A model generated the notes under the pieces. The model searched no databases and had not been told where the DNA came from. It saw nothing but the letters and a program-made list of their open reading frames with translations. Below are positions 1 through 7,753 of a stretch of DNA of 64,000 nt, one piece after another (position 1 is the first letter of the stretch; the number at the start of each line of letters is the position of its first letter). Source of the DNA: Paenibacillus antri (GTDB lineage Bacteria > Bacillota > Bacilli > Paenibacillales > YIM-B00363); assembly GCF_005765165.1 (NCBI RefSeq), contig NZ_VCIW01000021.1, positions 62,001 through 126,000 of the forward strand, written 5' to 3'. Position numbers and translations under genes: made by a program.

Positions 1-31
1 AAGAGCGTCACGGTCGAATAGGGGTACATTC

Positions 32-430
32 ATGATCGGCAAAAACATTCAACAGTTGCGAGCCAAGAGCGGCATCACCTTGTCCGAACTGGCGGAACGG
101 GCGGGGATTTCCAAGTCGTATTTAAGCAGCATCGAACGCAATCTGAAGCAGAATCCTTCCATTCAGGTGATGGAGAAGATCGCCGTCGTGTTGAAGGTCG
201 ATCTGAAGACGCTCCTCAAGATGGACATGAATTCGGAGAAGAAGCAGCAACTCGAGCGGGAATGGATGGACTTCGTGGACGAATTGAAGCGAAGCGGCAT
301 CGACAAGCAGCAGGTCAACGAATATAAGATCCTGATCGAATTCATCAAGTGGCATAACGAGCAGGCGCTATATGAAGGGTCTCCCCACGGGAATAAGGGG
401 GCGCCTCCCGCCGGCGGCGAAGCGCCGTGA
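32..430 (+). CDS. SinR-like XRE-family transcriptional regulator
   Basis: A 132-residue DNA-binding repressor. Residues 1-65 are a classic HTH_3 domain (GKNIQQLRAKSGITLSELAE, then SKSYLSSIERN as recognition helix). Residues 75-112 (EWMDFVDELKRSGIDKQQ, followed by EYKILIEFIKWHNE) match the C-terminal SinR/SinI dimerisation segment, so the protein probably tetramerises or is held by an anti-repressor. In Bacillus, SinR controls biofilm matrix genes; no SinI gene is seen next to it here. The tail after residue 112 is Gly/Pro-rich and probably disordered. The start has a GGGGT-type ribosome site close upstream. The family is clear; the targets are not known. Confidence 0.85.
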   Translation: MIGKNIQQLRAKSGITLSELAERAGISKSYLSSIERNLKQNPSIQVMEKIAVVLKVDLKTLLKMDMNSEKKQQLEREWMDFVDELKRSGIDKQQVNEYKILIEFIKWHNEQALYEGSPHGNKGAPPAGGEAP

Positions 431-455
431 CGGGAGGCGCGGGAAACGATCGACG

Positions 456-1313
456 CTAGCGCCGATCGTTCGCGAAGAACACGGCGATCGTGCCGGGGCC
501 GGCGTGAGCGCCGATGCTGGAGCCGATCATCCCGATGAAAAATCGTTCGCAGCCGAATCGCTCCGCGATCATGCTCCGCATCTCTTCGGCGGCCTCGAGA
601 TCGTCTCCATGGGAGATGCCGATCAATTGATCCTTCACGTTCGTGCCGCGCTCCTCCATCAAATCCAAGATCCGCGCGAACACCTTCTTGCGCCCTCGGA
701 CCTTCTCGAGCGGAACGAGCTTGCCGCCGTCGACGTGCAGGATCGGCTTAATATTGAGCAAGCCGCCGATGAACGCGGCCACGGGACTGACGCGTCCGCC
801 CCTTACGAGGTACTCGAGATTGTCTACCGTAAAGATGTGCTCCATCCGCCGCGCCTGCGCCTCGACCGCCTGGAGCACCTCCGCTCGGGAGGCGCCGCCG
901 GCCGCGAGCTCCGCCGCATGACGGACGACGAGGCCGAGCCCGAGGGAAGCGCACCGGGAATCGACGATGTCGAGCGCAAGGCCGGGATGGTCGTCCAGAA
1001 CGGACTGTCTTACGAGCAGCGACGTCTGATGCGTGCCGGACAGCTCCGACGAGAAGGCGATATAGATGCCCTCGTCTCCGTTCTCGGCGAGGCGGCGGAA
1101 GCAAGCTTCGAACCTGCCGTAGAGGGGCTGCGAAGTCTTATAGGTTTGGCCTTCGCGCATGCCGGCGAACAGCTCCGCGGGAAGCAGCGAGACGCCGTCC
1201 TCGTACTCGCGTTCTCCGTGATACACCATTAAAGGGACGACTTCGATCCCGTGCGAGGCGATGAAGTCTTGCGGCAAGTCGGCGGCGCTGTCGGTAACGA
1301 TCTTGAGGGCCAT
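456..1313 (-). CDS. DegV family fatty-acid-binding protein
   Basis: About 285 residues. It begins ALKIVTDSAADLP and carries the family's hallmark N-terminal motif (TDS near residue 6), a central TSQPLYGRFE segment and SSELSGTHQT. DegV/FakB proteins bind a fatty acid and present it to the kinase FakA for phosphorylation. FakA is not in this window, so this is one of the stand-alone copies common in Firmicutes. I chose the ATG at 1313 rather than the upstream ATGs at 1343 and 1322 because GGAAAGGAT precedes it at a suitable distance. A palindromic site and a terminator-like hairpin lie directly upstream (1341-1402). Confidence 0.88.
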   Translation of the reverse strand: MALKIVTDSAADLPQDFIASHGIEVVPLMVYHGEREYEDGVSLLPAELFAGMREGQTYKTSQPLYGRFEACFRRLAENGDEGIYIAFSSELSGTHQTSLLVRQSVLDDHPGLALDIVDSRCASLGLGLVVRHAAELAAGGASRAEVLQAVEAQARRMEHIFTVDNLEYLVRGGRVSPVAAFIGGLLNIKPILHVDGGKLVPLEKVRGRKKVFARILDLMEERGTNVKDQLIGISHGDDLEAAEEMRSMIAERFGCERFFIGMIGSSIGAHAGPGTIAVFFANDRR

Positions 1314-1340
1314 GAGGTCCATCCTTTCCAACGTACGTGT

Positions 1341-1356
1341 CAAGTCATATGACTTG
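1341..1356. promoter_or_regulatory. Perfect 16-bp palindrome, candidate operator
   Basis: CAAGTCATATGACTTG is a perfect palindrome just upstream of degV. A 14/16 copy lies at 1457-1472 near the TATAAT box of the divergent small gene. Paired sites of this kind usually bind a dimeric repressor; the neighbouring XRE protein (1784-2176) is one candidate. Binding is inferred, not shown. Confidence 0.5.
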
Positions 1357-1379
1357 TATTAGATATTCGTAAAAAAATG

Positions 1380-1402
1380 GTGGATTTACAAAAAAAATCC
1401 AC
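1380..1402 (-). terminator. Hairpin followed by T-run on the minus strand
   Basis: GTGGATTT (1380-1387) pairs with AAATCCAC (1395-1402). On the minus strand the stem is followed by CATTTTTTT, the pattern of an intrinsic terminator. It could end a long minus-strand transcript from the XRE gene at 1784, or act as an attenuator in the degV leader. Confidence 0.5.
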
Positions 1403-1456
1403 GGATTCGACATCTTTCAACAAAAGAATCGAAGTTGTTTTCCAAAAAACGACAGA

Positions 1457-1482
1457 CAAGACATATGACTTATTACTATAAT
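1457..1482 (+). promoter_or_regulatory. Second operator-like site and -10 box of the small gene
   Basis: CAAGACATATGACTTA (1457-1472) repeats the 1341 palindrome with two changes and is followed by a TATAAT box at 1477-1482. No good -35 hexamer is seen at 17 bp, so the promoter may need an activator or is only partly recognised. Confidence 0.4.
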
Positions 1483-1614
1483 ATAGACAGGAATGTAGGA
1501 AGCTATGAGATACGTCCTTACAATGTGGGCACCTATGGACGTATGGAGCGAGTGGTGCAACCGGTCCTCTCCTGTGAACGATTGCGGTATAAGTGATCGA
1601 GAGGGGTATTCGCC

Positions 1615-1845
1615 ATGCAAATCGAAAGAGTTGTGGAAGTGAAAACGATTCTTGAACAACTGGGCATCGACTGGTCCAAATGGACCGCTTACGAGCAATA
1701 CCGCCGCTCCGACATCGATCGAGCTCCGAAAGCGCTCCATCCCCTAAGCCATTCCCCGTCCAAGAACTCGGAACAAAGCCCTTTCACGAATCAGCCTTAT
1801 CGTCGCCTCTTAGCATCGCACGTTCCGCCCGCACGAAAGCGATGA
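1615..1845 (+). CDS. Small protein, paralogue of the 4051-4278 gene
   Basis: A 76-residue product I do not recognise. Its first 30 residues (VKTILEQLGIDWSKWTAYEQ) resemble the gene at 4051 (VREILRQLEFTFEQWEAYES), which has nearly the same length (75 residues). The rest is polar and low in complexity. Ribosome site GAGAGGGG (1599-1606) sits 8 nt before ATG and can pair with CCTCTC at 1566-1571, so translation may be gated by RNA structure. Its 3' end overlaps the convergent XRE gene by 62 bp. The paralogy and ribosome site make a real gene likely; function unknown. Confidence 0.55.
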   Translation: MQIERVVEVKTILEQLGIDWSKWTAYEQYRRSDIDRAPKALHPLSHSPSKNSEQSPFTNQPYRRLLASHVPPARKR

Positions 1846-2176
1846 ATCGGCGCGCTTCCTCCGCCGTCAGCTTGCGGCCGTCCACGGTGAAATCGATCTT
1901 CTCCAGGATCGCTTCGTCCGACAATTCCAATTGATCGACGAAGAAGGAGACGTCCGGCGTCAGACTTTCTTTCATATTTTCAGTGCGCTTCATCAAATAA
2001 TCGACGGACACGTCGAAAAAATCCGCCAGCGCGGATAACGTTTCGTAATCGGGTTGTCTGCGGTTCGTCTCGTAATGCGACAGCGACGCGCGGGTGATTC
2101 CCAGTCGTGCGGCAAGCTCGCCTTGCGTTAACCCGAGATCCTCGCGTAACTTGGCTATTCTTTCGCCACAGTTCAT
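1784..2176 (-). CDS. XRE-family transcriptional regulator
   Basis: A 130-residue repressor. Residues 1-62 form an HTH_3 domain (RIAKLREDLGLTQGELAARL, ITRASLSHYETNRRQPDYE, LADFFDVSVDYLMKRT), the arrangement seen in Xre/Rok-like immunity repressors and in stand-alone Firmicutes regulators. The acidic C-terminal half (SLTPDVSFFVDQLELSDEAI) is probably a dimerisation helix region. The ATG at 2176 is chosen because a G-rich ribosome site (GGGGGGAAAG) precedes it; the upstream ATG codons at 2299 and 2254 lack one. The 3' end overlaps the small plus-strand gene, so the two transcripts are antisense to each other. Confidence 0.85.
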   Translation of the reverse strand: MNCGERIAKLREDLGLTQGELAARLGITRASLSHYETNRRQPDYETLSALADFFDVSVDYLMKRTENMKESLTPDVSFFVDQLELSDEAILEKIDFTVDGRKLTAEEARRFIAFVRAERAMLRGDDKADS

Positions 2177-2359
2177 CGTGCTGCTTTCCCCCCCGCCGCT
2201 GAATCGTTCACCCAAAAATGTATCCGAAGAATGAAATAGAATTTCATATTTCATACCATTTTTTAAAATTATACCTTCTTCCAGAACCCAAAACAACAAG
2301 GAATTCCGATGCCGATAGGTTATAATCTAGAAATAAGACAGGCGGAGGGACGGACGAGA

Positions 2360-3127
2360 GTGATATACGCAGCTTTGGCGCTATTGTGCATCGGCGTCTT
2401 TTATTTCGCATGCATCTTTCCCGCGCAGTGGGTCGAGGTGCGCCGCGTTCGGCGGCCGCTCGGGCTGAACGTCCGGATCCTGCAAATCAGCGACCTGCAC
2501 GTCGAGAAGACGTGGGTCGGTCCGGAGAAGCTGCGGCGCTTGATCGCCGAGACGTCGCCGGATTACATTTTCCTAACGGGAGATTATACCCAGCGCCTTC
2601 GTCATCTGCCCAAGGTGGACGAGTACTTGAAGGCGGTCCGCGACGCGGGGGTTCCGGTCTATGCGGTGTTGGGCAATCACGATTACCGGTTGAGGTCGGA
2701 CCTGCCCGCCATGCTGGACCTGTTCCGCCGGCGAGGCATCCCGCTGCTCCGCAACGAATCGCTCCGCGTGGGGAACTTCCGGCTCGTCGGGATCGACGAC
2801 GATTACTCGGGCAAGAGCCATCCGCGCAAGGCGTTCCGAGACGCGCTCCCCGGGGAGAGGTGCATCGTCGTCACGCACGATCCGACGGTGACGCGGCGCA
2901 TCGACCGTCCTTACGACTACTTGATGAGCGGCCACTTCCACGGCGGTCAGTTCCGGGTGCCGTTCGTGTTTCGGCTTCGGTACAAGGGCCCTCTTCCGCT
3001 GCAAGGCATCGTCAAGGGAATACATACGGACCGCAACGGCACGTATTACATCTCGAAGGGGCTCAGCCAGACCGGCCTCAACTTCCGGTTTCTGATCCGA
3101 AGCGAAATTACGGTGCATGAACTATAA
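2360..3127 (+). CDS. Membrane-anchored metallophosphoesterase (YkuE-like)
   Basis: A calcineurin-type phosphoesterase of about 255 residues. One N-terminal membrane helix (VIYAALALLCIGVFYFACIF) is followed by the metal-binding motifs in order: SDLH, GDY, GNHD, then a late TH and GHFHGGQ. This set matches the YkuE/LpxH-like group that binds two metal ions; the true substrate is unknown and may be an envelope phospho-compound. Start GTG 2360 is preferred to ATG 2309 because GGCGGAGGGA lies 9 nt upstream and the protein then begins directly with the membrane helix. The next gene (hemolysin III) follows after 23 bp and may be cotranscribed. Confidence 0.85.
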   Translation: MIYAALALLCIGVFYFACIFPAQWVEVRRVRRPLGLNVRILQISDLHVEKTWVGPEKLRRLIAETSPDYIFLTGDYTQRLRHLPKVDEYLKAVRDAGVPVYAVLGNHDYRLRSDLPAMLDLFRRRGIPLLRNESLRVGNFRLVGIDDDYSGKSHPRKAFRDALPGERCIVVTHDPTVTRRIDRPYDYLMSGHFHGGQFRVPFVFRLRYKGPLPLQGIVKGIHTDRNGTYYISKGLSQTGLNFRFLIRSEITVHEL

Positions 3128-3150
3128 GGTTTTAGGAGGGGGAAAACGAC

Positions 3151-3810
3151 ATGAACTGGCTTCATTCGCTGCGCATGAAGGAGCCGGGCAATACGATCAC
3201 GCATCTGATTCCGCTGCTGGCCGGATGCGTCGGGCTCGGGTTTCTGATCGCCCAGTTTCTGAACGAGCCGGCGAAGCTGACGACCGGCGTCATCTTCGGC
3301 GTCAGCGTCATCCTGTTATACGGAGCGAGCACGGCGTACCATTGGATCCGTACGACGCCCGGCAAGGTGAAGGTGCTCCGCAAGCTCGATCATATCGCGA
3401 TCTATCTGCTTATCGCGGGCACGTACACGCCTGTGCTGTATTTCGGGCTCGACGGCTGGTGGCGGTGGAGCATGCTGGCGGCCGTGTATACGCTGGCGTC
3501 GATCGGCATCGCGTTGAAAGTTTGGTTCCTGCATTTGCCGCGTTCGATTTCGACCGCGTTTTATATCGCGCTCGGGTGGATCGCGATCATCCCGCTCGCG
3601 AAGCTGGTGGACGCGCTGCCGGTCGAGGCGTTCGCGCTGATGCTCCTGGGCGGCGTCGCTTACACGGTCGGCGGCGTCGTCTACGCGACGAAGCGGTTCG
3701 ACTTCTTCCCGAATCGGTTCGGCTTTCACGAAGTGTTCCATATCTTCGTATCTATCGGCACGGTGTTACATTTTGTAATGATCGCAGGTTACATTTTGCC
3801 GAATTCGTAA
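3151..3810 (+). CDS. Hemolysin III / PAQR family membrane protein
   Basis: A 219-residue protein with seven predicted membrane helices. Family motifs are visible: the TAYHW segment near residue 62, LDHIAIYLLIAGTYTP near residue 80, and a late histidine pair (FHEVFHIFVSIGTVLHF) that with the earlier His would bind zinc, as in the PAQR superfamily. Members are called hemolysin III or YqfA, but the bacterial role is unclear. AGGAGGGGG lies 8 nt before the ATG. The gene sits just downstream of the phosphoesterase. Confidence 0.9.
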   Translation: MNWLHSLRMKEPGNTITHLIPLLAGCVGLGFLIAQFLNEPAKLTTGVIFGVSVILLYGASTAYHWIRTTPGKVKVLRKLDHIAIYLLIAGTYTPVLYFGLDGWWRWSMLAAVYTLASIGIALKVWFLHLPRSISTAFYIALGWIAIIPLAKLVDALPVEAFALMLLGGVAYTVGGVVYATKRFDFFPNRFGFHEVFHIFVSIGTVLHFVMIAGYILPNS

Positions 3811-3965
3811 GGTAGATGCGGAGTACTGGGATGGAAGTCCCGGATTTAGTAAAAATTAATAAAGAAAATGACAATTTCATGACGCGACAGAGACAAGCTT
3901 CGACAGACTCTACCATGACAAAACTCATATAATCATTACCAGACGCATGACTCTGGTTAATGTTT

Positions 3966-4041
3966 GAGGGGATCGCAACCCTCTCCGAATAACGGAGCAA
4001 GGGTTTTTGTCGTTACCGAGGCAAATCGGATACGGAGAGGG
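3966..4041 (+). promoter_or_regulatory. Leader RNA with competing hairpins over the ribosome site
   Basis: CCCTCTCCG (3979-3987) has three possible partners: GAGGG upstream (3966-3970); CGGAG plus AGGGTT downstream (3993-4005), giving a stem followed by a T-run like a terminator; and CGGAGAGGG (4033-4041), a perfect 9-bp complement that contains the ribosome site of the next gene. Mutually exclusive pairings of this kind are typical of riboswitches or attenuators. I recognise no known riboswitch class here. A TATAAT-like box lies near 3924-3930. Confidence 0.45.
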
Positions 4042-4050
4042 CTGACGCGG

Positions 4051-4278
4051 TTGGTGAAGCACAAGCTATCGCTTGATGTCAGGGAGATTCTTCGACAGCT
4101 CGAATTCACGTTCGAACAATGGGAAGCTTACGAATCCAACGCGATGCTCGAGGAGCGGCCGACGATTCGGAAGACCGAGTCGGCTTCCGCCGTCGCCGTT
4201 CAGCCCCTCGAGACCGAGGAAGATTCCGGAGCGGGAAACGAGACGAACGGGTTTCGCCCGCCCTGCGACGAAGGGTAG
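4051..4278 (+). CDS. Small protein, paralogue of the 1615-1845 gene
   Basis: A 75-residue protein starting at TTG 4051 (GTG 4054 also possible), 10 nt after GGAGAGG. The N-terminal third (LSLDVREILRQLEFTFEQWE) resembles the 1615 gene; the C-terminal part is acidic and low in complexity (QPLETEEDSGAGNETNG). Both genes sit behind leaders that can hide their ribosome sites. No function is recognised. The unusual start and the weak upstream promoter leave some doubt that it is expressed. Confidence 0.5.
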   Translation: MVKHKLSLDVREILRQLEFTFEQWEAYESNAMLEERPTIRKTESASAVAVQPLETEEDSGAGNETNGFRPPCDEG

Positions 4279-4329
4279 AGATTCCGCGCCGAAGCGGTCG
4301 CGCCATGATGATACAGGAGGATCTTCGCA

Positions 4330-5295
4330 GTGATTTGGGCGCTTGCCGGAACGACGGCCGCAGCCGCGTTGCTGGCGGCTTCATACTATTTCTCGGAGCG
4401 GGTGCTCCGCATTCCGACGCACAAGACCGAAGCGATCCTCGCTTACGAGCTCGAACGCGGGAGCGTTACGCGCGAACGGCTCGACGCGCTCCCGAAGGAG
4501 GAGTTCGCGATCGACTCGCCGTTCGGATATAAGCTTCACGCCTGGTTCGTTCCGGCCGACGGCGGGAAGACCGGGCGAACCGTCGCGTTCGTCCACGGGG
4601 TGACGTCCTCGTCGTACGGCATGGTGAAGTATGCGGACCTCTTCCTCCGCAGAGGCTTCAACGTCGTGCTGTACGACCACCGCCGGCACGGGCGGAGCGG
4701 GGGAGACTTCACCACGTACGGGTACTATGAGAAGCGCGATTTGGCGGCGGTCGTCGACTGGGCGTACGATCGGTTCGGGCGGGACGCCGTCGTCGGCGTG
4801 TTCGGCGAATCGATGGGCGCCGCCACGGCGCTGCAGTTCGCCGCCATGGACCGTCGCCCGGCGTTCGTCGTCGCCGACTGCCCGTACTCGGATTTGACGG
4901 AGCAGCTCGCCTATCGGCTGAAGGCGGAATTCCGGCTGCCGCGGTTCCCGCTGCTGCCGATTACGAGCCTCTGGTGCAAGCTGCGGGCGGGCTTCTTCTT
5001 CCGGGAGGTGTCGCCGGCCCGCGACGGAGCCGCGATCGCGGCGCCGGTGTTGCTTATCCACGGGCGGGAAGACGACTACGTGCCGCCGTGGATGAGCGAG
5101 ACGGTGTACGAGAGGCTGACATGCCCGAAGTCGATGTATTTGGCGCCGGGCGCGGCGCATGCGGAGTCGTGGGCGCGCGGCCGCGAGTCGTACGAACGGG
5201 AGCTGGACGCGTTCCTGGGTTCGCTCGGCCTGCTTCGGGACGAGGCGGGGGATCCAGTGGAGGGTGCAAGCGAGGCGAGACCGGGGAGGAGGTGA
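4330..5295 (+). CDS. Alpha/beta hydrolase, membrane-anchored
   Basis: A 321-residue hydrolase starting at GTG 4330, 9 nt after AGGAGG. An N-terminal membrane helix (IWALAGTTAAAALLAASYYF) anchors it. The catalytic set is visible: oxyanion loop FVHGVTSS, nucleophile elbow GESMG (serine near residue 162), acid in HGREDDYVP and histidine in GAAHAES. Best match is the YqkD/BEM46-like lineage of serine hydrolases with unknown esters or amides as substrate. The C-terminal ~20 residues after the last helix are variable and polar. It stands alone between the small gene and a repeat region. Confidence 0.88.
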   Translation: MIWALAGTTAAAALLAASYYFSERVLRIPTHKTEAILAYELERGSVTRERLDALPKEEFAIDSPFGYKLHAWFVPADGGKTGRTVAFVHGVTSSSYGMVKYADLFLRRGFNVVLYDHRRHGRSGGDFTTYGYYEKRDLAAVVDWAYDRFGRDAVVGVFGESMGAATALQFAAMDRRPAFVVADCPYSDLTEQLAYRLKAEFRLPRFPLLPITSLWCKLRAGFFFREVSPARDGAAIAAPVLLIHGREDDYVPPWMSETVYERLTCPKSMYLAPGAAHAESWARGRESYERELDAFLGSLGLLRDEAGDPVEGASEARPGRR

Positions 5296-5430
5296 CCCTT
5301 CCCGGTCCCTTTGAGGCATTCCATGAAGGTTGAAGGTACTTGTTCTCGCGCTCCTTCTCCTGGATTGACCTTCGCTCAGCTGAACGATTGCGGCCGGTTT
5401 TGCTCATGCTGCGCGAACTCGACGCCATAC

Positions 5431-5840
5431 CGCCTGCCTTTGGCGTCTCGCCTTCGGTTCATCCGTCTCAGGGGCAGCTACCGTTAAGAAAGTTTGCGGT
5501 TGTCAGCCCGACAGCACATTTTCTTTACGATTCGCAAGCCTGCCAATCATCCCCATACTGTGTCCGCGCCCGGCCTCCTGCCTTTCGCGCCTCGCCTTCG
5601 GTTCACCCGTCACAGGGGCAGCTACCGTTAAGAATTTTTACGGTTGCCAGCCCGACAGCACATTTTAATTACGGTTCGCAAGCCCGCCAATCAACCCCAT
5701 CGGACTGTGTCCGCGCCCGGCCTCCTGCCTTTCGCTCCTCGCCTTCGGTTCATCCGTCTTAGAGGCAGCTACCGTCAAGAAGTTTTACCGTTGGCAGCCC
5801 GTCAGCATATTTTCTTTACGGTTCGCATGCCCGCCGCATA
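5431..5840. repeat. Three tandem ~145-bp imperfect repeats
   Basis: The motif GGGGCAGCTACCGTTAAGAA recurs at about 5471 and 5615, with a degenerate copy (AGGCAGCTACCGTCAAGAA) at 5762, giving periods of 144 and 147 bp. Each unit also carries CTCGCCTTCGGTTCA, AGCCCGACAGCACATTTT and (units 1-2) TGTGTCCGCGCCCGGCCTCC. The copies differ at many positions, so the array is old. The 3-bp length difference keeps one plus-strand frame open, but I see no ribosome site or protein-like composition. The whole 5296-6205 stretch has no convincing gene. Confidence 0.8.
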
Positions 5841-5876
5841 TCCCGCCGGTTCGGCACGCGTCCCGTTTCGCGACTT

Positions 5877-5931
5877 TCGTCGTCGTGTTCTTACCGCATC
5901 ATGTCTTTCCGATCCGAGAACACGACGACGA
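5877..5931. repeat. 15-bp perfect inverted repeat
   Basis: TCGTCGTCGTGTTCT (5877-5891) is the exact reverse complement of AGAACACGACGACGA (5917-5931), with a 25-nt spacer. There is no T-run, so it is not a typical terminator. It lies between the 145-bp repeats and the rmuC promoter. It could be a remnant of a small mobile element or a protein-binding site. Confidence 0.6.
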
Positions 5932-6140
5932 CGGAGCAAACGGAGCGTATGCCCCAGGCTTTCCATGCACAATTGGTGCACAAGCTCGAACCTAAAGGAC
6001 GCCGAAAGGCATTTTTCTTAAAAAACGCGGCGCATGAACATTGCTTTTTGCTATCCGGGCCTATGGAGGCGAAATAAGCCCATTTTTCCGCCTCATTGGG
6101 CTCGACCTGCCTCACGACGAGGGGGGGCACGGAGCTCGGC

Positions 6141-6170
6141 CTGACGCGAACATCTGTTTTGTGGTACAAT
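6141..6170 (+). promoter_or_regulatory. Probable sigma-A promoter of rmuC
   Basis: CTGACG (6141-6146), an 18-bp spacer and TACAAT (6165-6170). Transcription would start near 6177, which rules out upstream in-frame ATG codons and supports the ATG at 6206. Confidence 0.55.
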
Positions 6171-6205
6171 CGATGGTAATTTCAGGACAAAGGCGGAACG
6201 AACAT

Positions 6206-7495
6206 ATGACGGACCTGATCGGTTGGATCGCGGCGGGGGCGGGCGTCGCGAACGCGGCGCTGCTGCTGGCGCTGCTGCAGCGGACGGCGAAGCGGAACGC
6301 CGGGGATACGGAGCGGCGGCTCGACGCGCTCGTTCGCGCGGTGGAGCAGACGGAGCGGGGGCTGCGCGACGAGTTGGCGCGCGTCCGGCAGGAGACGCTG
6401 TCGGCGAGCGGGCAGCAGCGGCAGGAGCTCGCGAGCGCGTTCGAGCGGCAGCAGCATGCGCTGCTGGCGCGTCTCGCCGAGCTGACGCGGCTGAACGAGA
6501 ACAAGCTGGAGACGATGCGCGAGACGGTGGAGCGGCAGCTGTCGGCGCTGCGGACCGATAACAACGCGAAGTTGGAACAGATGCGGGCGACGGTCGACGA
6601 GAAGCTGCACGCGACGCTCGAGCAGCGGCTCGGCGAATCGTTCAAGCTCGTCGGGGAGCGGCTCGATCTGGTGCATAAGGGTCTCGGCGAGATGCAGTCG
6701 CTCGCGAGCGGCGTAGGGGACTTGAAGAAGGTGCTGACGAACGTGAAGACGCGCGGCACGATGGGCGAGATTCAGCTCGACGCGCTGCTCGAGCAGTCGC
6801 TCGCCCCGGATCAGTACGAGCGCAACGTCGCCGTCAAGAAGGGCGTCGGCGAGCGCGTAGACTTCGTCGTCAATCTGCCGGACAAGTCGGACGGCGGCGG
6901 ACGAGGCGTGATGCTGCCGATCGACGCGAAGTTTCCGCTCGAGGACTATCAGCGGCTGGTCGACGCGCAGGAGGCCGGCGACGCGGCCGCGGCGGCGGAA
7001 GCGGGCAAGATGCTCGAAGCCCGCGTGAAAGCCGAAGCGAAGTCGATCCAGGCGAAATACGTCGATCCGCCGGCGACGACGGAGTTCGCGGTCATGTTCC
7101 TGCCGCTCGAGGGGTTGTACGCGGAGGTGCTGCGCCGGCCGGGGCTGTGGGAGACGCTGCAGCGGGAGCATCGCGTCGTCGTGACGGGCCCGACGACGTT
7201 GTCGGCGCTGCTGAACAGCCTGCAGATGGGGTTCCGCACGCTCGCCGTTCAGAAGCGGACGAGCGAGGTATGGCAGGTGCTCGGCGCGGTGAAGACCGAG
7301 TTCGGCAAGTTCGGCGACCTGCTCGACAAGACGCAGAAGAAGCTGCAGGAGGCGTCCAATACGCTGGACGGGGCCGCCGTGCGGACGCGGGCGATCGAGC
7401 GCCGGCTGCGCGGCGTCGAGGAGCTGAACGCGCCGTCGGCCGACGCGCCGGAGCCGCTGCCGCCCGAGTGGGGACGAGCCGCCGGCGAGCCGTAG
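6206..7495 (+). CDS. rmuC: RmuC-type DNA recombination protein
   Basis: About 429 residues. It opens with a membrane helix (LIGWIAAGAGVANAALLLALL), runs through a long coiled coil rich in Glu/Gln/Arg (about residues 30-185), then the RmuC nuclease-like core (GTMGEIQLDALLEQSL, FVVNLPDKSDGGGRGVMLPIDAKFP) and VVTGPTTLSALLNSLQMGF. RmuC limits DNA inversions between short inverted repeats and is thought to be a membrane-tethered PD-(D/E)XK nuclease, which is of interest in a region rich in palindromic repeats. A normal full-length member. A promoter lies at 6141-6170. Confidence 0.92.
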   Translation: MTDLIGWIAAGAGVANAALLLALLQRTAKRNAGDTERRLDALVRAVEQTERGLRDELARVRQETLSASGQQRQELASAFERQQHALLARLAELTRLNENKLETMRETVERQLSALRTDNNAKLEQMRATVDEKLHATLEQRLGESFKLVGERLDLVHKGLGEMQSLASGVGDLKKVLTNVKTRGTMGEIQLDALLEQSLAPDQYERNVAVKKGVGERVDFVVNLPDKSDGGGRGVMLPIDAKFPLEDYQRLVDAQEAGDAAAAAEAGKMLEARVKAEAKSIQAKYVDPPATTEFAVMFLPLEGLYAEVLRRPGLWETLQREHRVVVTGPTTLSALLNSLQMGFRTLAVQKRTSEVWQVLGAVKTEFGKFGDLLDKTQKKLQEASNTLDGAAVRTRAIERRLRGVEELNAPSADAPEPLPPEWGRAAGEP

Positions 7496-7604
7496 GGTGC
7501 GCCTTAGGCGATGAGCCGGCCGCAGCCCGTCGTAGGCGTCGCATATTCCTCCGAGGAGCTGCGAACGATAAGCGGAACGACGGATGCGAAAGGAGCGTGC
7601 CGCC

Positions 7605-7748
7605 ATGCCGCGATCGACGCCGTACGACGAGACGATTACGGAGCAGCAACGCGAGGTGCAGGAAGCGCTGATGCAGCTGCCGGGCATCGGGATGACATAT
7701 GAAGAAGAACCCGCGGACGAAGCGGAGACCGCCGCGGACGAGGCATAA
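7605..7748 (+). CDS. Small acidic protein (47 residues)
   Basis: The ATG at 7605 follows AAAGGAG at a 10-nt distance, and the reading frame ends at TAA 7746-7748, directly before a strong terminator. The product (start MPRSTPYDETITEQQREVQE, acidic tail EEEPADEAETAADEA) has no signal peptide or membrane helix. It is not recognised. The ribosome site and terminator bracket it neatly, which supports a real gene probably read through from rmuC. Confidence 0.6.
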   Translation: MPRSTPYDETITEQQREVQEALMQLPGIGMTYEEEPADEAETAADEA

Positions 7749-7753
7749 AGACG

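Noticed and set aside
32-2176. Prophage immunity region
   Set aside because: Two XRE repressors are present, but no integrase, structural or lysis gene lies near them.
3820-3850. Terminator after the hemolysin III gene
   Set aside because: Only a 6-bp CTGGGA/TCCCGG stem without T-run.
5340-5762. 140-codon frame through the 145-bp repeats
   Set aside because: No ribosome site, Ser/Pro-rich peptide, and the frame merely follows the repeat length being a multiple of three.
6182-7687. 501-codon frame antisense to rmuC
   Set aside because: Composition-driven shadow; rmuC has promoter, start site and domain support.
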